A stretch of DNA of 11,016 bases, taken from contig JAHIKV010000140.1 in the NCBI GenBank assembly GCA_018897395.1, positions 1 through 11,016 on the forward strand, given 5' to 3'. Of the stretch, positions 1-6,659 are shown piece after piece. The DNA is from Planctomycetota bacterium. Its GTDB lineage: Bacteria > Planctomycetota > Planctomycetia > Pirellulales > Thermoguttaceae. Within the stretch, counting starts at the first letter, position 1. The number at the start of each line of letters is the position of its first letter. The translations under genes were made by a program, and so were the position numbers. Below the pieces are notes generated by a model that saw nothing but the letters and a program-made list of their open reading frames with translations, searched no databases and was not told where the DNA came from.

Positions 1-139
<139 letters not shown>

Positions 140-213
140 CAGGATTGCACACGTTATTCATTTTCAGATCCTTAGCCCCCGGCTATTCCGACAGAAGATC
201 ATTTTCAGGGAGT

Positions 214-1137
214 ATGGCAGTGGAGGAAAAACAGGTTGCAAAGGGAGACGAACCGCAGGATTGCCGAAGCTGCGAACAGGCCGATTGCACGTCCCGCAAT
301 CGGCGTCAGGACGAATCGGAGGAGGAGTTCCGCCAGCGTCAGGACCTTGGCCGCAAAATGTGCCAAATCGGCCATAAGCTGTTGATCCTCTCCGGCAAGG
401 GGGGCGTGGGAAAGAGTACCGTCGCGGCGAATCTTGCCGTATCGCTGGCGCTGGCCGGCAAGTCGGTGGGGCTGCTCGACGTCGACATCCACGGTCCCAG
501 CATCCCCCGCTTAATGGGCCTGGAGGGACAACAGCTTCAGATGCACGGGTCGGAGATCGTACCCTTGGAGGTGGGCGGCAACTTGAAGGTCATGTCGATC
601 GGTTTCCTGTTGGGTAGTCCGGAGGACGCCGTCATCTGGCGCGGGCCGATGAAGTACGGCGTCATCCGCCAGTTTCTCGGCGAGGTGGAGTGGGGACCGT
701 TGGACTACCTAATTATCGACGCACCGCCGGGTACCGGCGACGAGCCGCTCTCGGTCGCGCAGCTCGTGGGAGACGGCGCCGGCGCCGTGCTGGTCACCAC
801 CCCGCAAGAGCTTTCCGTGGCCGACGTGCGGCGCAGCGTCTCGTTTTGCCGGAAGTTGTCGCTGCCGGTGGTGGGCATCATCGAGAACATGAGCGGCCTG
901 GTCTGCCCGCATTGCAACGGCCGGATCGAGGTCTTCAAAACCGGCGGCGGAGAGGCGCTGGCCCACGAGATGAACGTGCCCCTGCTCGGCCGCATACCCA
1001 TCGACCCGAAGATCGTCGAGTGCGGCGACTCGGGCGTGCCATACATCCACCGCTTCGCCGACAGCGACGCGGCGACGGCATTCGCCGGGGTGGTCGATCG
1101 GATTTTAGGCGGCACCGCCTCGAATACGGATGGGTAA
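214..1137 (+). CDS. mrp: Mrp/NBP35 (ApbC-like) P-loop ATPase, Fe-S carrier type
   Basis: A 307-residue cytoplasmic ATPase of the Mrp/NBP35/MinD group, whose members bind and transfer Fe-S clusters to apoproteins. The deviant Walker A motif GKGGVGKST is at residues 61-69, DVDIHGPSIPRL at 89-100 and the Walker B-type DAPPGTGDE at 169-177. Cys231 and Cys234 (CPHC) form the inter-subunit Fe-S site of the family. An N-terminal cysteine cluster (Cys17, Cys20, Cys25) recalls the extra ferredoxin-like site of NBP35-type members. The ATG at 214 was chosen because AGGGAG lies just upstream and homology starts soon after. The open frame continues back to 70, but that stretch runs through the group II intron end and is not coding. 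The NifX-like gene follows after 45 bp. The pair resembles the ATPase plus NifX-fold protein combination of Mrp/ORP-type complexes in anaerobes. The client protein is unknown. Confidence 0.93.
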   Translation: MAVEEKQVAKGDEPQDCRSCEQADCTSRNRRQDESEEEFRQRQDLGRKMCQIGHKLLILSGKGGVGKSTVAANLAVSLALAGKSVGLLDVDIHGPSIPRLMGLEGQQLQMHGSEIVPLEVGGNLKVMSIGFLLGSPEDAVIWRGPMKYGVIRQFLGEVEWGPLDYLIIDAPPGTGDEPLSVAQLVGDGAGAVLVTTPQELSVADVRRSVSFCRKLSLPVVGIIENMSGLVCPHCNGRIEVFKTGGGEALAHEMNVPLLGRIPIDPKIVECGDSGVPYIHRFADSDAATAFAGVVDRILGGTASNTDG

Positions 1138-1182
1138 TAATTGTTGTTGCGTTTGCTCGAATCAAGAACAAAGGAGTTTGGA

Positions 1183-1515
1183 ATGAAAATCGCTATTCCC
1201 TTGGCCGGCGGACGGCTTTGTTTGCATTTTGGACACTGCGAACAGTTCGCGTTGGTCGATGTCGAAGACGGCGGCGAGATGCAAACGACGCTGGCTACGC
1301 CGCCGCCGCACGAGCCTGGGGTTTTACCCCAATGGCTGCATCAGCAAGGCGTCGAGGTGATAATCGCCGGCGGCATGGGCCACCGCGCGCAGCAACTGTT
1401 CGATCAAAACGGAATCAAGGTCCTGGTCGGAGCGACGGCTGAAACCCCAGAGACACTCGTGGCGGCATACCTCGACGGCAGTCTGCAATCGGGGGTCAAC
1501 GCCTGCGATCATTGA
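1183..1515 (+). CDS. NifX/NafY-like dinitrogenase iron-molybdenum cofactor domain protein
   Basis: A small protein of 110 residues made of a single NifX/NifB-C-type domain (the family annotated as dinitrogenase iron-molybdenum cofactor biosynthesis). It starts with KIAIPLAGGRLCLHFGHCEQF. The HFGHCE motif near residues 10-16, the GGMGHRAQQLF segment and the late KVLVGA strand are all family-typical. Members bind metal-sulfur clusters such as FeMo-co precursors, or the Mo-Cu cluster of orange protein, and act as carriers. No nitrogenase genes are visible, so nitrogen fixation cannot be concluded. The ATG at 1183 has an ideal AAGGAG six bases upstream; an in-frame TTG at 1141 gives 14 extra residues without family similarity. 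It sits 45 bp after the Mrp ATPase and 33 bp before the metallo-beta-lactamase gene, apparently in one operon. The actual ligand is unknown. Confidence 0.88.
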   Translation: MKIAIPLAGGRLCLHFGHCEQFALVDVEDGGEMQTTLATPPPHEPGVLPQWLHQQGVEVIIAGGMGHRAQQLFDQNGIKVLVGATAETPETLVAAYLDGSLQSGVNACDH

Positions 1516-1548
1516 GTCCCAGTCGGAGTTTGAGAGGACTACGATGCG

Positions 1549-2394
1549 ATGAGCGATCAAATCCGCGTCACGGTGCTTGTGGAAAATACCGCCGTCGGAC
1601 CGGGCATTGTCGCCGAACACGGACTGTCGTACTGGATCGAACACGGCGGACGTTCCATCCTGTTCGACGCCGGACAAGGAAACGTGCTGGTCGGAAACGC
1701 CTGGAGACTGGGCATCCGTCTGGAGAACGCCAAGGCGGTGGTACTCAGCCACGGGCATTACGACCACACGGGAGGGCTGGCCGACGCGATCCGCGGCGAC
1801 CGGCCGGTCGATTTGTTCTTGCACCCGAGAGCACTGGAGCCGAAGTATGCTCGGGATCAATTGGGGACATCCCGCGAAATCGGCATCCCCTTTGCCGCCA
1901 AGCAGGCGGCCGGCAAAAAATCAGTTCGGCAGCGGATGACGGAAGCGCCCACGCCCGTGACGGACCGGCTGACGGCGACCGGCCCGGTGCCGCGCGTCAC
2001 GGATTTCGAGGACACCGGCGGGGCCTTCTTCCTCGACGAGGCATGTAGCACGCCGGACCCGCTCGTGGACGATCAGGCGATGTTTTTCGAGACCAAAGAG
2101 GGCGTCGTCGTGCTCTTGGGCTGCGCGCACTCGGGCGTGGTCAACACGCTGCGATACGTCCGCGAGTTGACCGGCGGCAAGCCGGTCCACGCCGTGCTCG
2201 GCGGCATGCACCTGTTGCAGGCGTCGCCGGAACGGCTGGCCGGGTCGATCGAGGAGTTTCGGCGTTTGGACATCCGATTGATTGCCCCTTGCCATTGCAC
2301 GGGGCCCGTGGCCGTCGCGGCATTTTGGAACGCCTTTCCAGACCGCTGCGCCGCGTGCCACGTGACTGCCAGGTTCAAGTTCGATTGCCCGTAA
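1549..2394 (+). CDS. Metallo-beta-lactamase-fold hydrolase (dihydropterin-RFAP synthase-like subgroup)
   Basis: A 281-residue MBL-fold protein, probably cytoplasmic since no signal peptide is seen. Metal ligands are visible: the HxHxDH motif is His68, His70, Asp72 and His73 in LSHGHYDHTGG. Further candidate ligands are His194 (GCAHSG), His221 (GGMH) and His249 (APCHCTG). The DAGQGNVL segment at 40-47 and the C-terminal PCHCTG signature match the subgroup often annotated as 7,8-dihydropterin-6-methyl-4-(beta-D-ribofuranosyl)aminobenzene 5'-phosphate synthase. That name comes from methanopterin biosynthesis, and most bacterial members have no proven substrate, so I call only the fold. Two closely spaced cysteines near the C-terminus (RCAACH, residues 267-271) could add a metal or redox site. 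The ATG at 1549 has a weak GAGAGG about 11 bases upstream. It follows the NifX-like gene by 33 bp. In anaerobes such MBL proteins often accompany Mrp and NifX-like genes, which supports a role in the same process. Confidence 0.85.
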   Translation: MSDQIRVTVLVENTAVGPGIVAEHGLSYWIEHGGRSILFDAGQGNVLVGNAWRLGIRLENAKAVVLSHGHYDHTGGLADAIRGDRPVDLFLHPRALEPKYARDQLGTSREIGIPFAAKQAAGKKSVRQRMTEAPTPVTDRLTATGPVPRVTDFEDTGGAFFLDEACSTPDPLVDDQAMFFETKEGVVVLLGCAHSGVVNTLRYVRELTGGKPVHAVLGGMHLLQASPERLAGSIEEFRRLDIRLIAPCHCTGPVAVAAFWNAFPDRCAACHVTARFKFDCP

Positions 2395-2426
2395 ACACCA
2401 TGGGCAATCCACCGGAAACGGCGGTG
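2383..2426 (+). terminator. Stem-loop pair at the end of the MBL gene (attenuator or processing site)
   Basis: GATTGCCC (2383-2390) is a perfect inverted repeat of GGGCAATC (2402-2409) with an 11-nt loop, and the TAA stop codon lies in that loop. A smaller hairpin follows directly (CACCG 2410-2414 with CGGTG 2422-2426). No U-run follows, so this is not a canonical intrinsic terminator. It could lower read-through or stabilise the upstream message between the MBL and Nudix genes. Confidence 0.35.
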
Positions 2427-2443
2427 TAATTTCCTGGGAACAA

Positions 2444-2914
2444 ATGAACGATTACGTCAAAACGATGCGGGAATTGATCGGCGCCCGCCCGATGCTTTTG
2501 CCGGGCGTCCGGGCGCTGATCTTCAATTCGCGGGAAGAAATCCTCCTTCAGCGACGGACGGACATGCCCACTTGGTGTTTGCCCTCGGGGAGCGTAGAAT
2601 TGGGGGAGTCCGCCCTGGAGGCACTAAAACGCGAGGTGGCCGAGGAAACCTCGCTTACCGTGCTGGAGGCGGAACCGATGGGGATTTATTCAGGCCCCAC
2701 GCAAACGATCACTTACCCCAACGGGGACGAAATTCAATGCTTCTCGATTGCTTTCCTGGTCCGCCGGTGGCAAGGCAAGCCGCGTGCGGACGGCGTCGAA
2801 GGCTCGGAGGTCCGCTTCTTCGCTCTCGACGGACTGCCGCCCGAGTTGACGCCGATCCACGCCCGCACGATCGAGGATTATAAAAACTACCAGGGCGCGT
2901 TTTTACTGCGCTGA
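2444..2914 (+). CDS. Nudix hydrolase
   Basis: A 156-residue single-domain Nudix protein. The Nudix box GX5EX7REUXEE runs from Gly49 (GSVELGE) through REVAEETSL at residues 63-71; the last family glycine is Ser70. The catalytic glutamates E64, E67 and E68 are present. The enzyme class hydrolyses nucleoside diphosphates linked to another moiety (ADP-ribose, NADH, sugar nucleotides). The GVRALIFN, EILLQRR and TWCLPSGSVELGE layout is that of ordinary cytosolic Nudix enzymes, and the substrate cannot be read from sequence. The gene stands between the MBL protein (49 bp upstream) and thi4 (57 bp downstream). Since Thi4 makes an ADP-linked thiazole, that compound is a natural candidate substrate, but this is inference from position. 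Only a weak ribosome site (GGGA) precedes the ATG, which suggests translation is low or helped by upstream translation. Confidence 0.9.
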   Translation: MNDYVKTMRELIGARPMLLPGVRALIFNSREEILLQRRTDMPTWCLPSGSVELGESALEALKREVAEETSLTVLEAEPMGIYSGPTQTITYPNGDEIQCFSIAFLVRRWQGKPRADGVEGSEVRFFALDGLPPELTPIHARTIEDYKNYQGAFLLR

Positions 2915-2971
2915 ACACGTGTGCCGAAAAGATTCATTTAGAACGGAACGACCGACGAAAGGAATTCTGTA

Positions 2972-3754
2972 ATGACGCGACTGGACGACGTGGAAATTTC
3001 CAAGACGATCCTTTGCACGTACCACGATAAACTGCTCGACCGACTCACTAGCGACGTGATCGTCGTCGGCGCCGGACCATCGGGATTGATGGCGGCGATA
3101 ATTCTCGCCCGGGCCGGAGTCAAGGTGACGGTGCTGGAAAAACGCCTCACGCCCGGCGGAGGAGTCTGGGGCGGCGGCATGGGAATGAACGTCGTCGTGG
3201 TCCAAGAGGAGGCGATCCCCCTGATGAAAGAGTTGGGGGTCCGCTGCGAACCCCAAGAAAACGGACTCTACGCCGTCGACTCGATCGAACTCAGCGCCGG
3301 AATGTGTTACCGCGCGGTCCAGGCCGGCGTTGCGCTGCTGAATCTGTTGACTGTCGAGGACGTTTGCATCCGCGGCGGCCGCCTCGACGGCGTCGTGGTG
3401 AACCGCACCATGATATCGGGCGCATTGCACGTCGATCCGATCGTCTTTTCGGCCAAGGCGGTCCTCGACGCCACCGGCCATGAGGCGGTGCTGGTCCAGG
3501 CGTTGAGAAAACGGCGGCTCCTGAAAACCGACGCCGATTGCGTCGAAGGTCCGATGGACGCAGACAACGGCGAGCGATTCGTCGTCGAGCGCGCCGGCGA
3601 GATATTTCCCGGCCTATGGATCAGCGGGATGAGCGTCTCCGCCGCGCGAGGAGGACCGCGGATGGGACCGATCTTCGGCGGCATGCTCCTTTCGGGCCGA
3701 CGGGTAGCCGAGCAAATCTCCGCCGCGCTGGAAACGATGCGGAAGAATGAGTGA
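2972..3754 (+). CDS. thi4: Thi4-type thiazole synthase, sulfide-dependent (catalytic) form
   Basis: A 260-residue FAD/NAD-fold enzyme of the Thi4 family, which makes ADP-thiazole (the thiamine thiazole precursor) from NAD, glycine and sulfur. The dinucleotide motif GAGPSG is at residues 33-38, followed by VLEKRLTPGGGVWGGGMGMN at 54-73, a family hallmark. The position where yeast and plant enzymes carry the sacrificial sulfur-donor cysteine is in GALHVDPI, and here it is His153. That is the archaeal-type signature of enzymes using free sulfide with iron, typically in anaerobes. The C-terminal block (GLWISGMSVSAARGGPRMGPIFGGML, written here only as landmarks GMSVSA, RMGPIFGGM) is intact. The ATG has AAAGGA eight bases upstream. 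The stop overlaps a possible GTG start of the radical SAM gene, so the two are translationally close. Archaeal ribose-1,5-bisphosphate isomerase is related, but the glycine-rich Thi4 signature argues for thiazole synthase. Confidence 0.92.
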   Translation: MTRLDDVEISKTILCTYHDKLLDRLTSDVIVVGAGPSGLMAAIILARAGVKVTVLEKRLTPGGGVWGGGMGMNVVVVQEEAIPLMKELGVRCEPQENGLYAVDSIELSAGMCYRAVQAGVALLNLLTVEDVCIRGGRLDGVVVNRTMISGALHVDPIVFSAKAVLDATGHEAVLVQALRKRRLLKTDADCVEGPMDADNGERFVVERAGEIFPGLWISGMSVSAARGGPRMGPIFGGMLLSGRRVAEQISAALETMRKNE

Positions 3755-3762
3755 TCCTTGCC

Positions 3763-4689
3763 ATGAAAAGCCACATCTTCGGCCCCGTGCCGTCGCGCCG
3801 GCTGGGACGATCGCTCGGCATCGACCTGGTCCCACACAAAACTTGCAGTTACGACTGTCTCTACTGCCAACTCGGCAACACGACCTGCAAGACGGTCGAA
3901 CGAAAGGAGTGGGTACCGCTCGACGACGTGCTCTCCGAGCTTGCAGGCAAACTCTCCTGCGAACCGGACTACATTACGCTGAGCGGGTCGGGCGAACCGA
4001 CGCTCTTTTCGCGCCTCGACGAGCTGATCGCACGGATCAAGCAGATGACCGACGTCCCGGTGGCCGTGCTGACCAACGGTTCGCTGCTCTGGAAGGAGGA
4101 AGTCCAGTGGCAGTTGGCCGAGGCGGACGTGGTTATGCCCTCGTTTGACACGGGCGACCCGGCGACGTTCCAACTGGTCAACCGACCGCACGAGTCCCTT
4201 CAATTTGAGAAGATGCTGGCGGGTCTGATCTCTTTCCGGCGGCGGTTTCGCGGCCGGTATTGGCTGGAGTCGCTGTTGATCGACGGCATCACGACCACCA
4301 AGGCGGAGTTGGCCGCGCTGGCCGAATGTGTCGCCCGGATCGGGCCGGACCGGCTGCTTTTCGGCACGGTAACTCGTCCGCCTGCCGAGGCCTGCGCAGT
4401 CGCCGTCCCCAGCGCGCGGCTGGCGGAGTTGGCCGCCGCCTTTTCGCCGCCGGGGGAGGTCTTGCCGGAGTTGCCGGAACCGAGCTTGGCGTCCCGAGGC
4501 GATTCAAGTCGTGAGGACATTCTGGCGATGCTTGCCCGGCGGCCATGCACCGTCGAGGATGTCGCCGTCGGTCTGCGAATACACAAAGTCGAGGCGATTA
4601 AACGGATCGAGTCGCTGACGGCCGACGGGCTGATAGAGGCCGTTTCCGGCGGTGAGCGCCCCGTTTACCGGCCGTCAGCCCAGCGGTGA
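3763..4689 (+). CDS. Radical SAM protein (COG0731-like) with C-terminal winged helix
   Basis: A 308-residue radical SAM enzyme. The [4Fe-4S] cluster cysteines are Cys28, Cys32 and Cys35 (CSYDCLYC), and the SAM-binding glycine motif follows as TLSGSGEPT near 72-80. The N-terminus FGPVPSRRLGRSLGIDLVP is the hallmark of a COG0731-related family common in anaerobes; its reaction is not established. Residues about 248-305 look like a winged-helix DNA- or RNA-binding domain (EDILAMLARRP ... VEDVAVGL ... AIKRIESLTADGLI). I chose the ATG at 3763 because the family begins with MK-x-IFGPVPSRR; a GTG at 3751 that overlaps the thi4 stop would add four residues. The C-terminus lies in a 34-bp tandem duplication that shifts the frame and ends the protein with SAQR; see the repeat entry. 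It probably ends the six-gene operon. Confidence 0.9.
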   Translation: MKSHIFGPVPSRRLGRSLGIDLVPHKTCSYDCLYCQLGNTTCKTVERKEWVPLDDVLSELAGKLSCEPDYITLSGSGEPTLFSRLDELIARIKQMTDVPVAVLTNGSLLWKEEVQWQLAEADVVMPSFDTGDPATFQLVNRPHESLQFEKMLAGLISFRRRFRGRYWLESLLIDGITTTKAELAALAECVARIGPDRLLFGTVTRPPAEACAVAVPSARLAELAAAFSPPGEVLPELPEPSLASRGDSSREDILAMLARRPCTVEDVAVGLRIHKVEAIKRIESLTADGLIEAVSGGERPVYRPSAQR

Positions 4690-4714
4690 GCGACCCGTTT
4701 ACCGGCCGTCAGCC
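4649..4714 (+). repeat. 34-bp-period tandem duplication over convergent gene ends
   Basis: Positions 4649-4680 and 4683-4714 are two copies of a 32-bp sequence with a single difference (C4659 against A4693), at a period of 34 bp. The first copy codes for GGERPVYRPSA of the radical SAM protein. Since 34 is not a multiple of three, the second copy is read out of frame and supplies the TGA stop at 4687-4689. Removing one copy would let the frame continue as RPSARFGH and stop at 4730-4732. The stop of the minus-strand gene (4699-4701) lies in the second copy. Confidence 0.9.
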
Positions 4715-5337
4715 GCTCGATTCGGCCATTGACCATCAAAAAGCCGATGTGTAGCAGCCGCCGGCGCGGCGGGCGATTTTTCAGGCGTATTCTCTTTAGA
4801 CTCGTTGAATCTGGTCCACAGAAAGATCAACCACAGGATGAGCAGAGCCAAGACGCCCAACAGCGTGGCGGCCAACGCCACCGAGGAAAAATCGCGCCGC
4901 GACGATCTGACGGCCTTCGGCCGCCGAATCGCCGGGGCGATGATCGGCGTTTCCAAAAACACGTTCGACGGCGGCGCCGGCGCAGCGACGGGCGGATCGA
5001 GCCACGACGGTGACGGCGGTTCGACCGGCGGCGACGGCGGCGCGACCGCCTCGCGGGCCAGCTTTGCGCGCAACTTTGCGTCATAGGCCGTTTTCTTCTC
5101 GGCGCCCAGCAGGCATATCTTGGCGGCCGCCAACTCGTTCAGCAACTGCTGCGACTCGGCCGAATGTCGCCCCGTCTGAAACGTCCGCACGTGGGACATC
5201 TGCCGGTCGGCGGCGTTCCCCAGCACGTCCGCGTCCTCCTCGAACGGCGTCACACCCAGCAGCCGATAATGGTTGGGCGGCCGCTCGGGGTCGCGGATGC
5301 CAAGCCACCGGAGATAGGGATCGAATGCATCGGCCAT
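4699..5337 (-). CDS. Planctomycete J-domain-like single-pass membrane protein
   Basis: A 212-residue protein. Residues 5-92 match the module common in planctomycetes: DPYLRWLGI, PPNHYRLLGV, ADRQMSHVRTFQTG, LLNELAAAKICLL and YDAKLRAKL. It is shaped like a J domain, but the HPD tripeptide is not seen (HVR stands near that place), so Hsp70 stimulation is doubtful. A proline-rich linker (about 99-126) leads to a basic segment (RRPKAVRSSRR) and one hydrophobic transmembrane helix at about 152-175, then a short polar tail. By charge the J-like part should face the cytoplasm. The family function is unknown; the same module precedes kinase, WD40 or forkhead-like domains in other planctomycete proteins. 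The ATG at 5337 was chosen because the family starts MADAFDPY; the longer open frame upstream reads through the palindromic repeat and is not coding. No ribosome site is present, and the promoter suggests a leaderless message. It converges on the radical SAM gene with 9 bp between stops. Confidence 0.85.
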   Translation of the reverse strand: MADAFDPYLRWLGIRDPERPPNHYRLLGVTPFEEDADVLGNAADRQMSHVRTFQTGRHSAESQQLLNELAAAKICLLGAEKKTAYDAKLRAKLAREAVAPPSPPVEPPSPSWLDPPVAAPAPPSNVFLETPIIAPAIRRPKAVRSSRRDFSSVALAATLLGVLALLILWLIFLWTRFNESKENTPEKSPAAPAAATHRLFDGQWPNRAADGR

Positions 5338-5344
5338 ACAATAA

Positions 5345-5373
5345 ATTATGCTTTGGCCCCGCCGCGAGAACAA
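5345..5373 (-). promoter_or_regulatory. Predicted promoter of the J-like gene, leaderless
   Basis: On the minus strand, TTGTTC (5373-5368) and CATAAT (5350-5345) are separated by exactly 17 bp. CATAAT matches the -10 consensus at five of six bases; TTGTTC matches the -35 at three. The start codon follows only 7 bp after the -10 box, so the transcript should begin at or next to the ATG. This agrees with the absence of a Shine-Dalgarno sequence. Confidence 0.5.
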
Positions 5374-5379
5374 GAGAAA

Positions 5380-5460
5380 GTAGGGTGGGTCAAGCGAAGC
5401 GCAGCCCCACCACGGTTTTCCCGCTGTTGGTGGGGCTGCGCTTCGCTTGACCCACCCTAC
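5380..5460. repeat. Perfect 33-bp inverted repeat (REP/MITE-like palindrome)
   Basis: Arms 5380-5412 and 5428-5460 are perfect reverse complements (GTAGGGTGGGTCAAGCGAAG... against ...CTTCGCTTGACCCACCCTAC) around a 15-nt loop. It lies between two minus-strand genes, 20 bp past the stop of the export lipoprotein and next to the promoter of the J-like gene. On the minus strand the stem is followed by TTTCTCTTGTTC, so it could stop transcripts of the lipoprotein gene. Similar GGGTGGGTCAAG palindromes recur in intergenic DNA of many bacteria, including planctomycetes, and give false GWVKRSAAPP-type peptides when translated. No transposase is visible. Confidence 0.9.
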
Positions 5461-5480
5461 ACCTTGGCGAGAATCGCGAG

Positions 5481-6650
5481 TTAGAACCTGCGACTCCGGT
5501 TGTAATTGCGGCCGAGCACTTGCATCCCGCGAATCGTGCTGGTGCCCAACTGACTTATGCCCAGCAACCGCTCGATCGGCCGGGTAACTCTGTCGATGAA
5601 CTGATTCGCCGCCACCAGGTTGTCGTCGACGATATACAGCCGGTCGCCGGGCAGCAATTGGTAATTGGTTCCCGTGGCGCCGCCTCGGGCGATGGCGTCC
5701 CAGTTGACCGGGAGGTTCTGCTCGGCGTCGAATCCGCCGGGCGTCGCCCGCGCGACCCACATCGTCTTGCTCGAAACTCTCGTCAGTCCTCGAATTTGGG
5801 CGATGGCGTCCAAAACGGTCTCGTTCCCCGTGATTGGAAAGCGATTGACTCTTTCGCCGGAATTTACGCCGGCAACGATCACGTAATATCCCTCGCTGTT
5901 GTAGCCGACCACGTCAACGCTCAATTCGAGCGATTCAAAGTATTGCTCGAGGTGTTTGAGCAACTCCCGCCTCGCTTCGGTGACGGTCTTGCCGACCACG
6001 AGAACCAGGCCGAAACCTTTAAGGTTCACCATGCCGTCGGGCTGCACCAGATAGTCGCCGCTAATCTCCGCCGCGCTGGCCGAACGAGCCAATTGGACCG
6101 TAACTGACGGTTGTTGCAAGACATATTGCAGGACGCGTCGGATCGCCTCGGCGGCTTCGTCGACCGTCAGCCCAGATACCTGGATCACGCCGTATGCCGG
6201 TCCAAGATCGACGATACCCATCTCGCTCACAGAATAATAGTTGTCGATCGGCATGTTCCACGGCGTTCCAAAGACGCGGATCATCAGCGCATCGTGGGCG
6301 TTGATCCGGTACGGCGGACGGGGGACCAACTTCAGCGTCTCGATCCGGATCATGTCCGGCGGCTCGATGCGGTACGCCGGCAGCGAAACCATCGACAGCT
6401 CGCTCGGCGGCTCCATCTCGGGCGGAACCGGCGCCTGCAACGAAGACGCGTGGAAATCGATCGCCTGGCAGCCCGCCACGATCGCCGCCAACGTACAGAT
6501 AACCAGTGCCATCCGAGCGCGTTTGGCCACCGGAAAGACGGAGTCGCACTCCGAGCGTGCCGTCGCTCTCCCCCGCAAAACCCGCCTTCCATGCCATATT
6601 TCAGGCCGCACAACCGACTGCCGGCGGATTGGCATGAGAGTGGAGTTCAT
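5481..6650 (-). CDS. Polysaccharide export (Wza/SLBB family) outer-membrane lipoprotein
   Basis: A 389-residue protein of the polysaccharide biosynthesis/export family, whose members form the outer-membrane exit channel for capsule or exopolysaccharide. A lipoprotein signal is present: basic KRAR, hydrophobic MALVICTLAAI and the lipobox VAGC with Cys61. Then come a proline-rich spacer and two successive PES-like starts (PAYRIEPPDMIRIE at about 92-104 and YRINAHDALMIRVFGTPW at about 114-131). GDYLVQPDGMVNL is near 198, an SLBB-type stretch VIVAGVNSGERVNRFPITG lies at about 257-275, and NYQLLPGDRLYI is near 329. The double PES start is typical of planctomycete members. The ATG at 6650 has GGGTGGGA upstream; an ATG at 6512 lies directly before the hydrophobic stretch but has no ribosome site. 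With the 6650 start, the signal has an unusually long (about 46-residue) leader before it. It is divergent from gmd, which fits a surface-polysaccharide locus. Confidence 0.88.
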   Translation of the reverse strand: MNSTLMPIRRQSVVRPEIWHGRRVLRGRATARSECDSVFPVAKRARMALVICTLAAIVAGCQAIDFHASSLQAPVPPEMEPPSELSMVSLPAYRIEPPDMIRIETLKLVPRPPYRINAHDALMIRVFGTPWNMPIDNYYSVSEMGIVDLGPAYGVIQVSGLTVDEAAEAIRRVLQYVLQQPSVTVQLARSASAAEISGDYLVQPDGMVNLKGFGLVLVVGKTVTEARRELLKHLEQYFESLELSVDVVGYNSEGYYVIVAGVNSGERVNRFPITGNETVLDAIAQIRGLTRVSSKTMWVARATPGGFDAEQNLPVNWDAIARGGATGTNYQLLPGDRLYIVDDNLVAANQFIDRVTRPIERLLGISQLGTSTIRGMQVLGRNYNRSRRF

Positions 6651-6659
6651 GGCATGATC

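Noticed and set aside
158..208. Direct repeat TCATTTTCAG at 158-167 and 199-208
   Set aside because: Two short copies 41 bp apart with no promoter elements around them; could be chance, so not listed as a regulatory site.
3307..4203. 298-residue minus-strand open frame across thi4 and the radical SAM gene
   Set aside because: Antisense shadow of two well-supported genes and without any recognisable domain.
5338..5760. N-terminal extension of the J-like protein
   Set aside because: The extra residues are translation of the 33-bp palindrome (GWVKRSAAPP type) and of the antisense of the export gene; the family begins at MADAFDPY.
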